A stretch of 64,000 bases of DNA from Clonostachys chloroleuca (taxonomy: Eukaryota > Ascomycota > Sordariomycetes > Hypocreales > Bionectriaceae), in the NCBI GenBank assembly GCA_037952775.1, contig JBANAY010000004.1, forward strand, positions 10,416,001-10,480,000. The letters are read 5' to 3'. Below are positions 1 to 10,877 of this stretch, piece by piece. The translations under genes were made by a program, and so were the position numbers. The notes under the pieces were generated by a model. The model did not search any database, had not been told where the DNA came from, and saw only the letters and a program-made list of their open reading frames with translations. Numbering within the stretch: the first letter of the stretch is position 1; every line of letters begins with the position of its first letter.

Positions 1-163
1 GGCGGGGTGAACATGGCGTGGCGGGCTGTTTGCTCGCAGGCGCGGTACTCGACTGCCTCCGGAGCCAGCCTCGGGTCCTCCCAAGAAGTGTTGTCCGCAT
101 GGCTCAATTACTTAGCTGAGGGAGCGCCGATATTCATTGCATTGAGGCGTCGAGTCTGGCATC

Positions 164-2714
164 TCAATCCAAAGCTTCAGCGGGAATCGATGCATTCTCA
201 CCAGCCTCGGTCGGTGATGCAAATTTAAAGGGAAGCCCTGCCTCCGCAGCAGCCTCGACGCAGGCTCTTCCTTCACCAGCCGAAAGATATTCTTTCACGA
301 CTTGTGCAGCCTTGTTAAATGCCTCCCTATGTTCTGGCTCAGGTCGGTTCGAGAGCTGGAAGATGGCGACGACCACGAACGGAAGGTCGTCGGTCTGCAC
401 TAAAATCTCGGAATCTGGGGGGATGATTGTCTTAAGGTTCTCGTAAAGGGTCATCAAAAGAGCTCTGGACTGCCGATGGAGCCTAAGGTATGGGAAGGTA
501 AGAACCAGTGTTTCGTCGTACAGCTTGTAGCTGAGCATGCTCGCCAGGAGGCCTCGAGTAGTTGGTGACTTGTCATCGTTGGATTCAAGGAATCTGCACT
601 CTTGCCAACTACGCCTCACGGCCCCAAATCTCCCCACCAGCAATTTCTTCACTTCCGCAGGCGTCCAGATGTACTCGCCTCTGTTTACGGTGGCTCCATA
701 CTTTGATGCGTCATATTTCGCAGCGGCTCGGATGGCCGAATAGTATCCATGGGAAAACCGAACGAGGTACCAACTTGGCCGTAGATCTTCCTCTTGTTGG
801 AGGTGAACCCGGAAGGTCTACTGGTACTAGGCCTTGCGTTGCTAGAATGCCAAGTAGCGGAGACTCCCGATCGCAAAAGCATCGCGTTCCAGTATTCGTG
901 AGTTGTCTCTAGTCTCTTGCCGCCCACCCAGAAACTGTCGTCTCCAAGCAACTCTATGGTTGTGTCCATGTCTGGCCAGCAGCAGTCAAGGAGCTTTTCT
1001 TTTCGAAGAGCGTGGTAAATATGTGCACATTCTATGATAGGTGCAGGGTCTTCTCGAAGGGCGATGGTACTGAAACATGCTCGAAAGAATAAGAGGTAAA
1101 GGCCGCAGAGGAGGGGAGTATCGGACGATGCGGTGCCGGACTGACTCTGGGGGATCGTACTCTGTCGCCTTGGAGATGTGCTTCTTTTCTTGGAACACCT
1201 TGTCATCTGTGAAAAAATTTACATGTTCTCGGACGCCATTAAGGCTGGCCAACGCAGTTTGGCATCCATCAGAGGACAGGTGGACGAGCTCTTTCATGAC
1301 CCAGGTGCATTCTTCGACGTCGCATAAATTTTGATCGATCTCGGCTTTTCTCTGCTCGAAATGGGTGGAAATGATTGTTCTGTTAGGCGATTGATATCAA
1401 GAAATATCTGGAACGCAAATACCAGTGATATGGACAGTTTGTTTGTGTTATTATACCCTCGGGCTGCTCGGAAGAGCTCATCCTCAACGGGAAAACCACC
1501 CATTGTCTGGAGCACCAGCATCATACCACAGAAATAGTGCTCGATGAGTAATGCGTCTTGGTCAAACCAATCTTCCCTTGGAACAAACCCTGGGCAGATG
1601 AGCGAGATCAATATGATCGGCATCGTGGGGGGGATAATAAACCCATTGCGGATGGCCATTGCATCCTGCAGGGCTTTGAGAGGTCGAATCGAGTTGCTAA
1701 AAGGATGAGAAAGTGTGGATCTCTTATGCGCTTGACTACCTCGTGCATTGAATCGCTCGGGCTACCTGGAGCTGGGGGCATTGGTTCGGCTGTGTCCTGA
1801 GCTGTTTTCTCCATAACTGATGCCATTGTTTCCATCATGAACAGCGATCCTGCTTTGGCCTTCTCCAGGAGAGGTTCAACTTCATCAATTAGTCCGCGGT
1901 CGAGTGATATCGCAACGTTCGTGGAGATGGCGAAAGCGGCGGGATCCCAAGTCGTTTCTTTCTGGGGCCACATGGGGTGGTTGGAGGGTCTGATCTCGTT
2001 CAGGTCCCTCAGCAGCGCACTACATAGAAACATCAGTTCCTCCTCTGGTTTTTCTAAGCCCGCTTCGAAAACTGAAGCGTCGCCTGCCAGTTGTAAAGGT
2101 CGGGCGGCGTGGTCGCACTCCGTGGAGAATCTCTCCAGGAAACCTTGGCTCGGCTCATCGACAGAGAGTGCGGAGAATCGGTTCATCAAGCCACCCCCCG
2201 GAGGCTTTGGGGTTTTATCATCCTCCGACGCTGGCTTTGATTGCTCCTCTGTTTCGACAGAAGGATGAGGCTGTAGGATGGATCTCACATCCTTTAATGC
2301 ATTCATGAAATGCTGATGCCTCGCTTCCGACTCGGAGTTAAACGCTTGGCCGTGCTGTGCGAGAAGCTTAGCGAATCCGGCTCGTAGGGTAATCAACCGG
2401 TTGAGTGTCGAGATTAGTGATGGTGGGACGTCAATACGTGGGCGTTTCTTAGCGATGAAGTTGGCTAGTTGCGTGAAGTCGTGCAGAGGGATGATGTACT
2501 TGGCGGGTTTGGTCCAGCATTGCGCGCTTCCTGTCATGCTTTGTCCTTGAGTCTTCCGGTAGACTTTGGAGTCGACGTGGTTCCGGGACTCCTGAGCGAG
2601 GGGGCCGACGGGTAGCCGTGATGTCTAGCTGTAGAAGCTAGCTATGAAGCCAAAGAGTCAGTCAGTATCATCCTTGTACTGTCTGTAGATACTGCTGATG
2701 TTTTGGCTTTCCAT
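164..2714 (-). pseudogene. DUF6604-family protein gene, broken
   Basis: The reading runs through at least five frame segments. An ATG at 2714 opens a segment containing IYRQYKDDTD, typical of the DUF6604 N-terminus. It is followed by a tandem 4-bp duplication (GTCAGTCA on the plus strand, 2657-2664) that shifts the frame. In the continuing frame (LASTARHHGYPS) a TAG lies at 2642-2644 where the family usually has Trp, and a TGA lies at 2534-2536. The main block (2537-1700) contains KYIIPLHDFTQLANFI. Later blocks carry GFVPREDWFDQDALLIEHYF, DTPLLCGLYLLFF and the C-terminal LPFVVVAIFQL, in different frames, with jumps near 1690, 1385, 1150 and 760. A few jumps could hide introns (a possible acceptor lies near 1698), but the duplication and the stops cannot. 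DUF6604 proteins are fungal and of unknown function. The order of conserved blocks is preserved, so this is a recently decayed gene rather than scattered fragments. Confidence 0.72.
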
Positions 2715-3670
2715 GGCTATCGCCTGATGGTAGTATACCTGTAGGAATGACTGGAAGGAAGTTGTCGGTTTCAGATGGAAAGAGAGTGAAAAGTGTGGCG
2801 GGAGTGTTCAGTGAGTGGAAGGAGCGAGGGGGGACGCGGCGGGAAAGTCCCTCAGGCTGAAGTGAACCTGAGGAATCACCAGTGCCGACATATTTTCAAG
2901 CATCATTCCCCGTCTTCGGTCACTGTAGCGCATTGTGCTTTTAGGGGCAGCGTCTTTTGCAGTCTTTCTATACCAGCCACCTTGTCAATAGCGTTTGTTA
3001 AGTGACTGGTTTCTTTATCAAGTAACATCTTAGACAGAGACATACTAATGGTAGAATATTGAATTCTTTCTTGCTACTATTGCTACTATTAACGTACTTG
3101 TAACTAAGTATAGCTTTACTCCTGCGATTATCCCTCTTGCAATCATCTCCCTTCAATAGCATCCTTACTCCTCCCTCACCACGTCCCTCAACCGCGGCCG
3201 TTAGCGCGAAAACTGTGTTTCCAGAAAGTTGGGCATGACATTATAGGTGTAGGCCATGTCACAACGCGACGTTGATCCTCTGACAAGATGTTAACATACT
3301 GCCAGTAGCCAAAACGGCAGTTCTCGGCATTCGCATCATCCTTCGCGCCACATCAGTCTGCCGTACTCTTCCTCAGGCAAGCAGAATAGCCCGGCTACGA
3401 CTGAGCTAAATACAGAGACATTGTTCTAATTTAAGGAATCATGGCTTGCGCATTGAGATGCAGGTAAATTGTTTAGAATTTATGCTTGTGTCTGATCTTG
3501 TTGACCTTTCTCCTCAACTACCCAACCCAACTAACATCGCTCCGAGTTGGTCTCGCTTCTTGTCTCCTCCCGCGTTTTTCTGCATTTATTTTTTACACTC
3601 TCGCTACAGTTGATTCAATTATGGTTGCCTGCCTACATCAATTGAGCCAAGTTCTTCCAATCGCTTCAAA
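2715..3670. other. Gene-free spacer
   Basis: No convincing coding sequence on either strand. It is moderately AT-rich from about 3030 to 3120 and from 3420 to 3480, with short repeated TTGCTACTA units near 3073. It would contain the promoter of the broken DUF6604 gene and the 5' region of the relic that starts near 3671. Confidence 0.5.
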
Positions 3671-4293
3671 ATGGTGGCAACTGTCCACCCTGTCCATCTC
3701 GATATCGATCTAGAGTGCTGTCGTCTCACCTGTTCTTCTCGGCACTTATCAACGTGACTTGGATGAGGTTAGCGACTTTGGGACCCGGGATTTCGATGAG
3801 ACCTCCGACCTACTCACCCGCAGCCTCCTCTGTGGAACCCCAAGCATGAGCGGGTAAGTAAAAGCCGGTCGGTCCACTGGCGCTTTGACGATGACGCTAA
3901 CACGGCGGTGCAGAGGGCCATAGGAGACCACTTGAAAATTAAACTGCCTACACCTTCGGAAATTCACGAGAAGAAAGCTCAGAAGATGGTAGAATGGTTC
4001 GAATTTCCGGGAATGGGATTCATCTTAAAGAAGAAGAAGGGCAAACGTGACCTGGATGAGGTTGATGACCTGGGCGCCAGCGACTTTGACGCACTATACG
4101 AGCTCGAGATATTGAGGTGCTCACGGCCAGAGATGACGAGCTCGAGCTTTCTGACCTTGTCGCCCGCGAGATCCTAGAAAACTTAGGCACGGAGCTGCTC
4201 ATCAGCAGCCGCGCCTCAGAGGATCGGCATGTTTTTGATGAGGGGTACGGGTTAGAGGTACGCGATATTGGCAATGATAAGGAGTTGGAATAA
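3671..4293 (+). pseudogene. Relic of a repeat/spacer peptide-precursor gene
   Basis: An ATG at 3671 lies in a TTCAAAATGGTGGC context close to that of the intact precursor at 25628. Downstream segments alternate acidic spacers (RDLDEVSDFGTRDFDE; KRDLDEVDDLGASDFDA; ELELSDLVAREILENLG) with one basic segment ending KKKKGKR. A textbook intron fits at 3854-3913 (GTAAGT, branch GCTAACAC, GTGCAG) and joins WNPKHER to RAIGDHLK. The frame breaks before the intron (near 3840) and again near 4105, and the stretch 3700-3745 cannot be read as a signal peptide. The reading ends with GNDKELE and TAA at 4291-4293. The RDLDE spacers after a G-K/R-R site and the LVARE motif are shared with the 24.8-kb gene; the core peptide differs. 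Best read as a diverged, inactivated relative. Confidence 0.5.
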
Positions 4294-4329
4294 GCTCCCC
4301 GTCTCATAGCGAGGTAATGGTCTTGGTGA

Positions 4330-4953
4330 CTTGTCAACAGACAAATACCTGCTGGCTCATGTCTGTTGAGGTCCAATCCAAGCGTAGCCAGCTTTTTATC
4401 AGGCTTGAATTTATTTCGGTTTGGGATGAAAATACCTTTGCTGGCTGATGTGAATGCTTCCCAGGATGGTGGACCCGAGATGTAAGTGACGGTATCAGGG
4501 ACAATTCCCATAATACGCCGCCATAAATGTGTGCACTGCGATGGAAAAGGCTAAAGTGTAAATGCTCTTGTATTTGATACACCCCGAGAAGATCGTGGTT
4601 CTGCAGTTCCCAGACAAGTCGCTCGCGCCATTCCTTCATGGACGGTTCGATCCCCTCTAGCAAAAGTCCATAACGCCATAGCTAGCCAACTTGGGTCTCG
4701 CCCATTCCCGCAGAACGTACCAGCATCTGCCAATTGGCAACACTGACGTTGCCACCAGGGGTCTATCTACCAGCGTAGTGGTCGGCTCGAGCTCGTCCTG
4801 GCTGCAAACGATGGTTGGCTCGTCCATTTCCTTCATGCCGCATCTGCGCAGAAGATGCTGGGGGATCAAGTCTGAATTTGCTGAGGCCGCAACAAGCCAC
4901 ACACCAGAACAAGTAGTCGCCATTGTGTTACTCACACGTAGGCACAAAAGCAA
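4330..4953 (-). pseudogene. Unrecognised coding remnant
   Basis: Three coding-like minus-strand stretches follow each other in different frames: one around 4950-4690 (containing LVDRPLVATSVLPIGRCWYV), one around 4680-4500 (EGIEPSMKEWRERLVWELQ), and one around 4511-4340 (VPDTVTYISGPPSWEAFTSA). The first two would join smoothly if a short repeated TATGG segment near 4675-4687 were single, so an insertion appears to have broken the frame. I do not recognise the family. Part of this may be exons of a real gene, but no good splice pairs link all the stretches. Confidence 0.33.
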
Positions 4954-5138
4954 GCCTGGTTATCAAGCAACATTGGAGTAAGATGCATGTCGCCCAGAGG
5001 GCGGACGCTGCCTTGCTAAGGCTGTACACGGTACCTTCCCCACGGCTTCACTATCGGTAGTCACCGTGACGGATGTAGATATTGGGTTGCTGCTCCCATT
5101 GCTGCCACTGGGAGATTCGAATCCCCCGCCCGTGGGGA

Positions 5139-5684
5139 TCATCGGCAAATTAGAGACTGCACGGGAGTTAGCCATCGTGCACCCATTGTGAATGGTTTTG
5201 TACACATTTGCGCACTGCTGCTGGTGCTGGTCCTCGGACGCAGCGCTGACGATTGCTTTCCCAACCACTGGAGAATTCCCCTGAGCGTCGGGGTGGTTCT
5301 AGGGCATATCAGAAGGCACCTGAACGAAACTTCGGGAATTTCAGCCTGCTGGCGGAGGCTACGACCCATGGAAGCCTTAAGCTCGATCTGGAGGCGGTAC
5401 AATTGGACAATATCGAGCATGTCGGGCGGCTTATCCCGAGCGCAGCGGCCATTGCGCAGTAGGTGAGCGCATGAAGCTCCATACTTCCTCAAGTCCAGAG
5501 CCAACAATTCAAGCTTTGCTTCAAATTGATATCTCTCTGTCTCAGCTACTACAGGTGCAGCAGTCGGGGCTGTTGTAAGTGTGGCATTGCTGGGAGCAAC
5601 AGCTTCCTGCTCGTCTACCAGCATCGGCGCAGAGACAGCCAGCAACAGCGAGGGCTTGTAGGCGGCCCTCGCTAGGCAGATCAA
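5139..5684 (-). other. Possible coding fragment, unknown family
   Basis: An open frame of about 180 codons. Its first two thirds look protein-like (an Ala/Thr-rich start, then FEAKLELLALDLRKYG and MLDIVQLYRLQIELKA), while the last third turns into Arg/Ser/Thr-rich sequence typical of a wrong frame. It may be the 3' part of the decayed region at 4.3-5.0 kb or a separate broken gene. No domain is recognised and no start context is persuasive. Confidence 0.25.
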
Positions 5685-5689
5685 GCAAC

Positions 5690-6198
5690 ATGCCCACGGA
5701 GCTCGACTGCCGCGTATTTCACACTGACCGAGATGTCCTCGCCTCCACAGCAGCTACGTGGCGACACTCAACGGATGGTCATGCCAGACAGCGTGATCCA
5801 AAACCAAATATCAATGGGCATGCGTGTAGAACTCTAGGCGGAGGAGCGCGGAGAGGCCGTTGGAGAGGCCGTTGGATACGTCTTACCTTGTTCTCGCACT
5901 TACGGTCTGTCGCAGGGAAAGATGAATATAAATAATACAAATCAATAAATCAATTCAATTTAACTTTTAGGTGCAAGCAAGGCGAATCCCGTGCTAGGTG
6001 CTTGTGAGTGACAAATTTTGAACGCCGAAGGAGACCCCTTTCCTAACAAAGCAAAAAAAAAAAAAAAAAAAAAAAAAACATCCACAATGGTTAAGTTGGA
6101 CCACAACCAAAAAAAAAATCGGCAATTTTAACCCTCACCTGAAAGCTGCAGAGACAGATCAAAGCCGATGAAAGTGCCGTCGCCCTTCATTGCGCTTG
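5690..6198. other. Spacer with poly-A tract
   Basis: No gene is seen. A run of 26 A lies at 6053-6078, followed by a second A-rich patch near 6108-6117. The spacer would hold the 3' end of the F-box gene transcribed from the right. Confidence 0.6.
6053..6078. repeat. Poly-A homopolymer (26 nt)
   Basis: Uninterrupted A run read directly from the sequence. It could be slippage-prone or the trace of a retroposed poly-A tail; no coding retro-element is seen next to it. Confidence 0.9.
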
Positions 6199-8214
6199 TT
6201 AATTGAGGGAGGCCTCGTCCACATAGTGCAATGGCAGGCCCAGACATGGATCCAGAGCCCAATCTACGAGCCGTTCTAGATCGGCCTGGACCACCTCTAT
6301 CATGTCCGTGAGATGAAACCAGTGCGACTGGAGAAGCGGGAAGTTCATCAGCCATTGATACTCCCAGTTGCGCGTTGGGCTGAAATAGTCGGCAAAAGTC
6401 TCCGCTTCGGAGCGCGGGTCCTTGAGGAAAAGCACTTGATACCATGACCTCAGAAGCGTCATTGAGCCAAAGTCCAACTTGTAATCTTTCCTGAGGATTG
6501 GAGCGATGCCTTTGAGAGAAATGCTATGTGCTCTCCTAAGATTATCCCAAGGGTCCGAGTTAAATTTGGAGCTCGTGAGGGCGTCCGTGATCGAAATCCA
6601 GCCGACCTTGACCATTGCCTCAATGCGTGCGAGCTCCTGCGACTGTTCATGACACAGCCATCGGAACAGAACCTGTTTCAGCTGATCCCTGCCATTCTTG
6701 TTGACAAAGCAGCGATTGCAAACACTCTCCCCGAGGCTCTCTTGCTCCATGATCGTCGCGTCCCAATCGATCATTCCCTCCCATGCATCTGCTGTGGTGT
6801 CGAATCCACAACCCAGAAGTGACCCACTGAGTCGAAATGCTCGCATCTCTTGCCAGATCTCGCATCCGGGGCATCGGATCATACACATGTTCCACAATTC
6901 CTGGAACCTCACAAAACGGACAAAGGATGGCATTCTCAGGGTTGGAATCGGCGGGCACGGTCTGCCATATATCTCCGAATAGCCCGGGAAGTACCGACGT
7001 AGGGCGCTTCCGCAACGGACGAGCCGACTCCTTTTCATGATGGGAGTTCTGACGTCCCCGATACTGGGCGGGGCTTTGTATTGACCTTTCTGGAACAGAC
7101 ATTCATTGCATCGGCGATTGCGGCGTTTTTGACCCCGGCGACTAATCTCCGTGAGCATCTTGGTCACAGTCCGAGGATTCGCGGTTGTCACGGGCCGTCC
7201 ATGTCCGTTTATCACGTACTCATCCACTCCTCTCACCCGCCGAGAATTGAGCTCGCGTTTAAAGTCCAGCTTAAGAGCTTTGAACGCCGCTGTATACTGG
7301 AGTAGAACAGGGTGGCCCTCTGGCAGCTCGCTCTCCACCAGGCGAAGCTCCTTCCGTTGAGCCCTCCTCAGGCGGCCGCTGATGTGTTTCCTGTCTTTGC
7401 CTCTCAAACTCGGTCTCCATGTCGTTGTGGTCTCGGCAGACGGCGTGCCAAACATGGGTTTCCGATAGTCTTCGTGCTGAATGGAGCGATTGTCAAAGTG
7501 ATAGTGAGGCAGGAGCTTCAGACAGCCGCTGCACGCGAATCGCTGGGTCTCCCATTTCGTGTCATCGATTGAAGGGTACCGTTCTAGATTGTAGTGGATG
7601 GGCAAGTTGTTGGAGGGCCTCCAGACTCGCCGGTGGATGAATTTTTCGGCACCACCATATTCTTCGGTGCACTCGAGGGCGAGAAGCCGGTCGACGAACT
7701 CTTCCCTGCTCGGTTTGATGATGGCCCGAAACCCATGGCTGGCTTGGCTGAGATTGATGAGCGAGACGGGGTCAAGTTCTGGAATCATTTGGTTCATGAG
7801 TTCGGCGGGCATGGCGCCCAATCGATCTGGACCAGAGGGCTGCTCGTCGTCTACGGGCATGGCGGCCGACGAATAGGAAGTAGAGCGTTGTCTGTCGTTG
7901 GCAGTGACGGCAGATGAACCTGAAGCAGAGCATCGCCTGTTGTTGGTGATGGCGGACGATGAACCGGAAGCAGAACGTCGCCTGTTGCTGGCGGTGGCAG
8001 CCAGCAAATCTAAAGCAGAGCGTTGCCTGCCGTCTACGGGCATGGCGGCCAGCAGATCTAGAGCAGAGCGTTGCTCATCGTCGGCGGGCACGGCAGCCGA
8101 CGGATCTGGAGCCTGAGTAGAGCGTTGCCGATCATCGGCTTCCTCCTGGAGGAATCGCTCCAATGCTGCAATGAGAACATCACAATTCTCCATGACGCAA
8201 TTATTATACATCAT
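6199..8214 (-). CDS. F-box protein with N-terminal minisatellite and CxxC pairs
   Basis: A single 671-residue open frame. Residues about 28-131 are a degenerate repeat of roughly 19-20 residues per unit (RQRSALDLLAAMPVD and variants ending in paired R-R/S-S blocks). An F-box follows at about 131-170 (LGAMPAELMNQMIPELDPVS, then LINLSQASHGFRAI), the motif that binds Skp1 in SCF ubiquitin ligases. The C-terminal two thirds contain four CxxC pairs (CSGC, CNEC, CPGC, CNRC), as seen in fungal F-box proteins with a possible zinc-binding substrate module. The start is taken at the first ATG (8214); 8211 and 8193 are alternatives. No intron is needed. The target is unknown. The repeat is visible in DNA as units containing GCAGAGCGTTGC around 7880-8130. 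Confidence 0.8.
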   Translation of the reverse strand: MMYNNCVMENCDVLIAALERFLQEEADDRQRSTQAPDPSAAVPADDEQRSALDLLAAMPVDGRQRSALDLLAATASNRRRSASGSSSAITNNRRCSASGSSAVTANDRQRSTSYSSAAMPVDDEQPSGPDRLGAMPAELMNQMIPELDPVSLINLSQASHGFRAIIKPSREEFVDRLLALECTEEYGGAEKFIHRRVWRPSNNLPIHYNLERYPSIDDTKWETQRFACSGCLKLLPHYHFDNRSIQHEDYRKPMFGTPSAETTTTWRPSLRGKDRKHISGRLRRAQRKELRLVESELPEGHPVLLQYTAAFKALKLDFKRELNSRRVRGVDEYVINGHGRPVTTANPRTVTKMLTEISRRGQKRRNRRCNECLFQKGQYKAPPSIGDVRTPIMKRSRLVRCGSALRRYFPGYSEIYGRPCPPIPTLRMPSFVRFVRFQELWNMCMIRCPGCEIWQEMRAFRLSGSLLGCGFDTTADAWEGMIDWDATIMEQESLGESVCNRCFVNKNGRDQLKQVLFRWLCHEQSQELARIEAMVKVGWISITDALTSSKFNSDPWDNLRRAHSISLKGIAPILRKDYKLDFGSMTLLRSWYQVLFLKDPRSEAETFADYFSPTRNWEYQWLMNFPLLQSHWFHLTDMIEVVQADLERLVDWALDPCLGLPLHYVDEASLN
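7860..8135. repeat. Coding minisatellite in the F-box gene
   Basis: Imperfect units of about 57-60 bp containing GAGCAGAGCGTTG or GAAGCAGAACGTCG, alternating with blocks such as GGCATGGCGGC. The reading frame is kept through all units, so length changes here would be in frame. Confidence 0.65.
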
Positions 8215-10047
8215 TGTCTCCTGGGTTGCTCGTTAGGAAAGAGATGATAGAAGTGATGTGTCTGGGCGGTCTGGTGGTGGATGATGGATGGGGTAGGTTG
8301 CTCTAAGTGGGAGAGCTACGTGCGAAGTCAACATACCTGCTACATGGAAGCATGAAGCTGCTTCCCAATTAAGTGCTTCAGGTAAGGTGAGTCGGGGTAG
8401 GTGCTCAGCCTTAGAGCTGAAGGTGCTGCCTCTCAGTATCTGTGACTGAGGTGCAAGCAGGACTGTCTGATCTAGTGCTTTCCCTATGTCTAGTGACCTG
8501 GGATACGATTTGCAATTTTATGAAAGAGAATGAAATCCCAAGGCTAGGTGTTGGGAAGAAGCATCATTCTTATACCTATGGAGTTCTTGTTAAGCCGGCT
8601 CTCGCTCAAAAATGCTGAGGGACACCAAACGCCTTGATGCAGTCACTGTCCCGTCCGCTTCTCAGGCAGGGATTGCGGCACTTCTTCTGAGCCCAGATGT
8701 ACACCGATGAACGCACCATTACTCGCAGTAGAAGCTACTTTAAAAATTAGCAAACATGTGATGATCAACATCTCGGAAAGAAGCCGTTCGATGGGAGTGG
8801 ATCTGCGGGAAGGGAAAGTGCAATCCACCTGCCCACTGAGCGGAACGGGCATATCGCACTCCCTGCTCAAGCTTCAGGCTTGCATTTGATGCTGGATGTC
8901 TGAGTCTGCTGTCTTTTCCGCTCCTATCCGGTTTTGGCCTCGCGTTATCATGCGTTCTGACCAATTTCAAAAGAAAGGCGCCTCTTGGCGTCTGCGAGTG
9001 GCCAGGAAAAGCCTCTCATCCTCAATAGCATAATGCTGTGTACCACCTCGCCCAGCGCATTTGTTTCACCCGGCCAGTGTAGGCGTAATTTAGAGTTAAT
9101 CATTGCAGAGAGGGGAATTAAAATAACGTCCCGTACGCTGGGGTATGGCCATCAATCAGGCGGGGAGCTCCGGGTTGCATGCAGTATTATTATGCAGCAT
9201 GCAGTATTATGGACCACGTTAATTACCCCAGCTGCCGGCGGTGCGTTGCGTTGCGTTCCATCATCTGTAGCCGCCTGCGACAGAACCACCGCCCGAGTCA
9301 CATGCGCACATGATATCGTGTACACACATGTACTGGGCAGTGGAGGGGTGTGCTGGGTGGTGAGTGGTGAGTGTGGCCCGGAGCAGCTGCAAGCACCCAT
9401 CCACTTCGACTCGTAACTGCCGGTCCAGCTGGCCACGACGCTGCCTCTGGCCATCGGCGTCAAAGTGTCTCAGACGTGGCTCGGCCTGAATGGAGCCCGA
9501 CGGGTGTAATCAAGCAGTCAAGTTGCAGCAGAGCAGAGGGACCGACAAAGATCCCCTACTCCTCCCATTGTTGCTGCAAGACGCTTCATTATCTCATTAT
9601 GCGTCCGTGGTGTATATTTCGTGAGCTGACCGAGAAATCAAAGACATTGTGTTTCACCAACCACCCTCACAGTCCCGACGGCATTGATGCCCAAGACGCC
9701 CAAGGCGGGGTTGCGATTTCTCCACCTCGATCGCGGATCTGTCGATATCTCTCAAGTTACTTGTCTTGAGCAACGAACAGCTGCTGACTGCACCGCGCCG
9801 CTCTCCACAGGGTAGCTACAATTGACATCCAGTGTTTGCGTACATTGTGATCAATTGATGCTTTGCCGTCTACCCAATTCAACGAGCCTGCGCCTGCAAG
9901 CTACACCTGTTCTGGGCAATTCATTTGCTCAAGACCTGAACCCATCCCCCCGACGACTGTCTGCCAACTAACAAGCAATTGATTGCTTTGGGTCTTCAAA
10001 AAGACATCTCCACTGAGCACAGCCTTACACTTTCAACTGGAGTTCAA
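8215..10047. other. Gene-free spacer between divergent genes
   Basis: No convincing gene. It contains the upstream regions of the F-box gene (minus) and the DUF7730-like gene (plus). A 14-nt direct repeat GCATGCAGTATTAT occurs at 9177-9190 and 9197-9210, and a GT-rich patch lies at 9345-9375. Open frames here have biased composition and no start context. Confidence 0.5.
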
Positions 10048-10129
10048 GTACGTCAATGCCGACATTCACTTTACATCTTTTGCCCTGAATATCCGCCCGA
10101 TAATTCTGATACTAACCATCAACCAACAG
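10048..10129 (+). other. Probable 5'-UTR intron
   Basis: GTACGT at 10048, a branch-like ACTAACC at 10111 and the acceptor ACAG ending at 10129, one base before the ATG at 10131. It would be spliced from the leader of the DUF7730-like gene. Inference from splice signals only. Confidence 0.5.
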
Positions 10130-10130
10130 C

Positions 10131-10877
10131 ATGCCTGAGCCTCTTGAGTCTCCGCCCTCGGGCTTTCTCACAGCTCCTGTTGAGATCCGCTTCCGCATCT
10201 ACTACGAAGTTTTCGTCAAAGAGACCCCGGTCAATTTTGGTTTCGAGCGCTGCCATCTCGATGCACCCCTCGTTCGCAAACCTGGGGGTCTCTCTTCCGC
10301 CCTTCTGCGTGTCAATAAGACAATTCACCGCGAGGCTACGCGCATTCTCTATGCCGAGAACCTCTTCCAATTCCCCGATGCGTATTGCTTTCGCCAACCC
10401 GAGGGAGATTGCTTCTCCTTCTACTCCGCCGTGCCCTACGTCGCGCCCTTCCTCCAACAAATTGGATCCAACGCACGCTTCTTGAGGCACATCAGCATCA
10501 ACTTCCCAAAGTCGTTCGCCTCCAGAAGACCCCCAGTACTCCAAGCCGCCTTCATCCGAGTGCTGGAGCTTCTCAAGGAGTCTTGCACGGACTTGCGGAC
10601 TGTCGAGATAGTGTCGGAGACTCCCAATGGCCTTCTCCCCCTCGAGAACATTGAGCAGGCAGGACAGATGCTGCAGACGCTCCACGATGGCGGACTCAAA
10701 GACATTCCTTCACTTGAGAAGGTTGTCTTGGTTCACCCAGATCACCCTATGCAGGAGCAGATCTCGGCGTCCTGCGAGGCCTTGAGGCAGCACGCACCGA
10801 GCATCAAGTGGACGGTCCAACGCACCAAGACCCCGCCGATGACTCGCACCAGCACAAGCTACTTGTCTTACATCTGA
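10131..10877 (+). CDS. DUF7730 / 2EXR-like fungal protein
   Basis: Single exon, 248 residues. The N-terminus has the pattern of the F-box-like fungal DUF7730/2EXR group: a short lead, then LTAPVEIRFRIYYEVF, then ALLRVNKTIHREATRILYAE. This is a helix pair followed by the conserved 'L..N+.I..EA..+LY..N.F' segment. The C-terminal half is helical and Leu-rich without a recognisable domain, and ends with a basic tail. The family is large in filamentous fungi and has no established biochemical role. The ATG sits directly after a probable leader intron. A coding-biased antisense frame is only a shadow. Confidence 0.82.
   Translation: MPEPLESPPSGFLTAPVEIRFRIYYEVFVKETPVNFGFERCHLDAPLVRKPGGLSSALLRVNKTIHREATRILYAENLFQFPDAYCFRQPEGDCFSFYSAVPYVAPFLQQIGSNARFLRHISINFPKSFASRRPPVLQAAFIRVLELLKESCTDLRTVEIVSETPNGLLPLENIEQAGQMLQTLHDGGLKDIPSLEKVVLVHPDHPMQEQISASCEALRQHAPSIKWTVQRTKTPPMTRTSTSYLSYI

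Noticed and set aside
5090..5140. tRNA-like T-arm (GATTCGAATC flanked by G/C runs)
   Set aside because: No matching D-arm, anticodon stem or acceptor stem at the right distance on either strand.
10119..10685. 188-codon antisense frame within the DUF7730-like gene
   Set aside because: Shadow of the plus-strand coding frame; no domain or start context.
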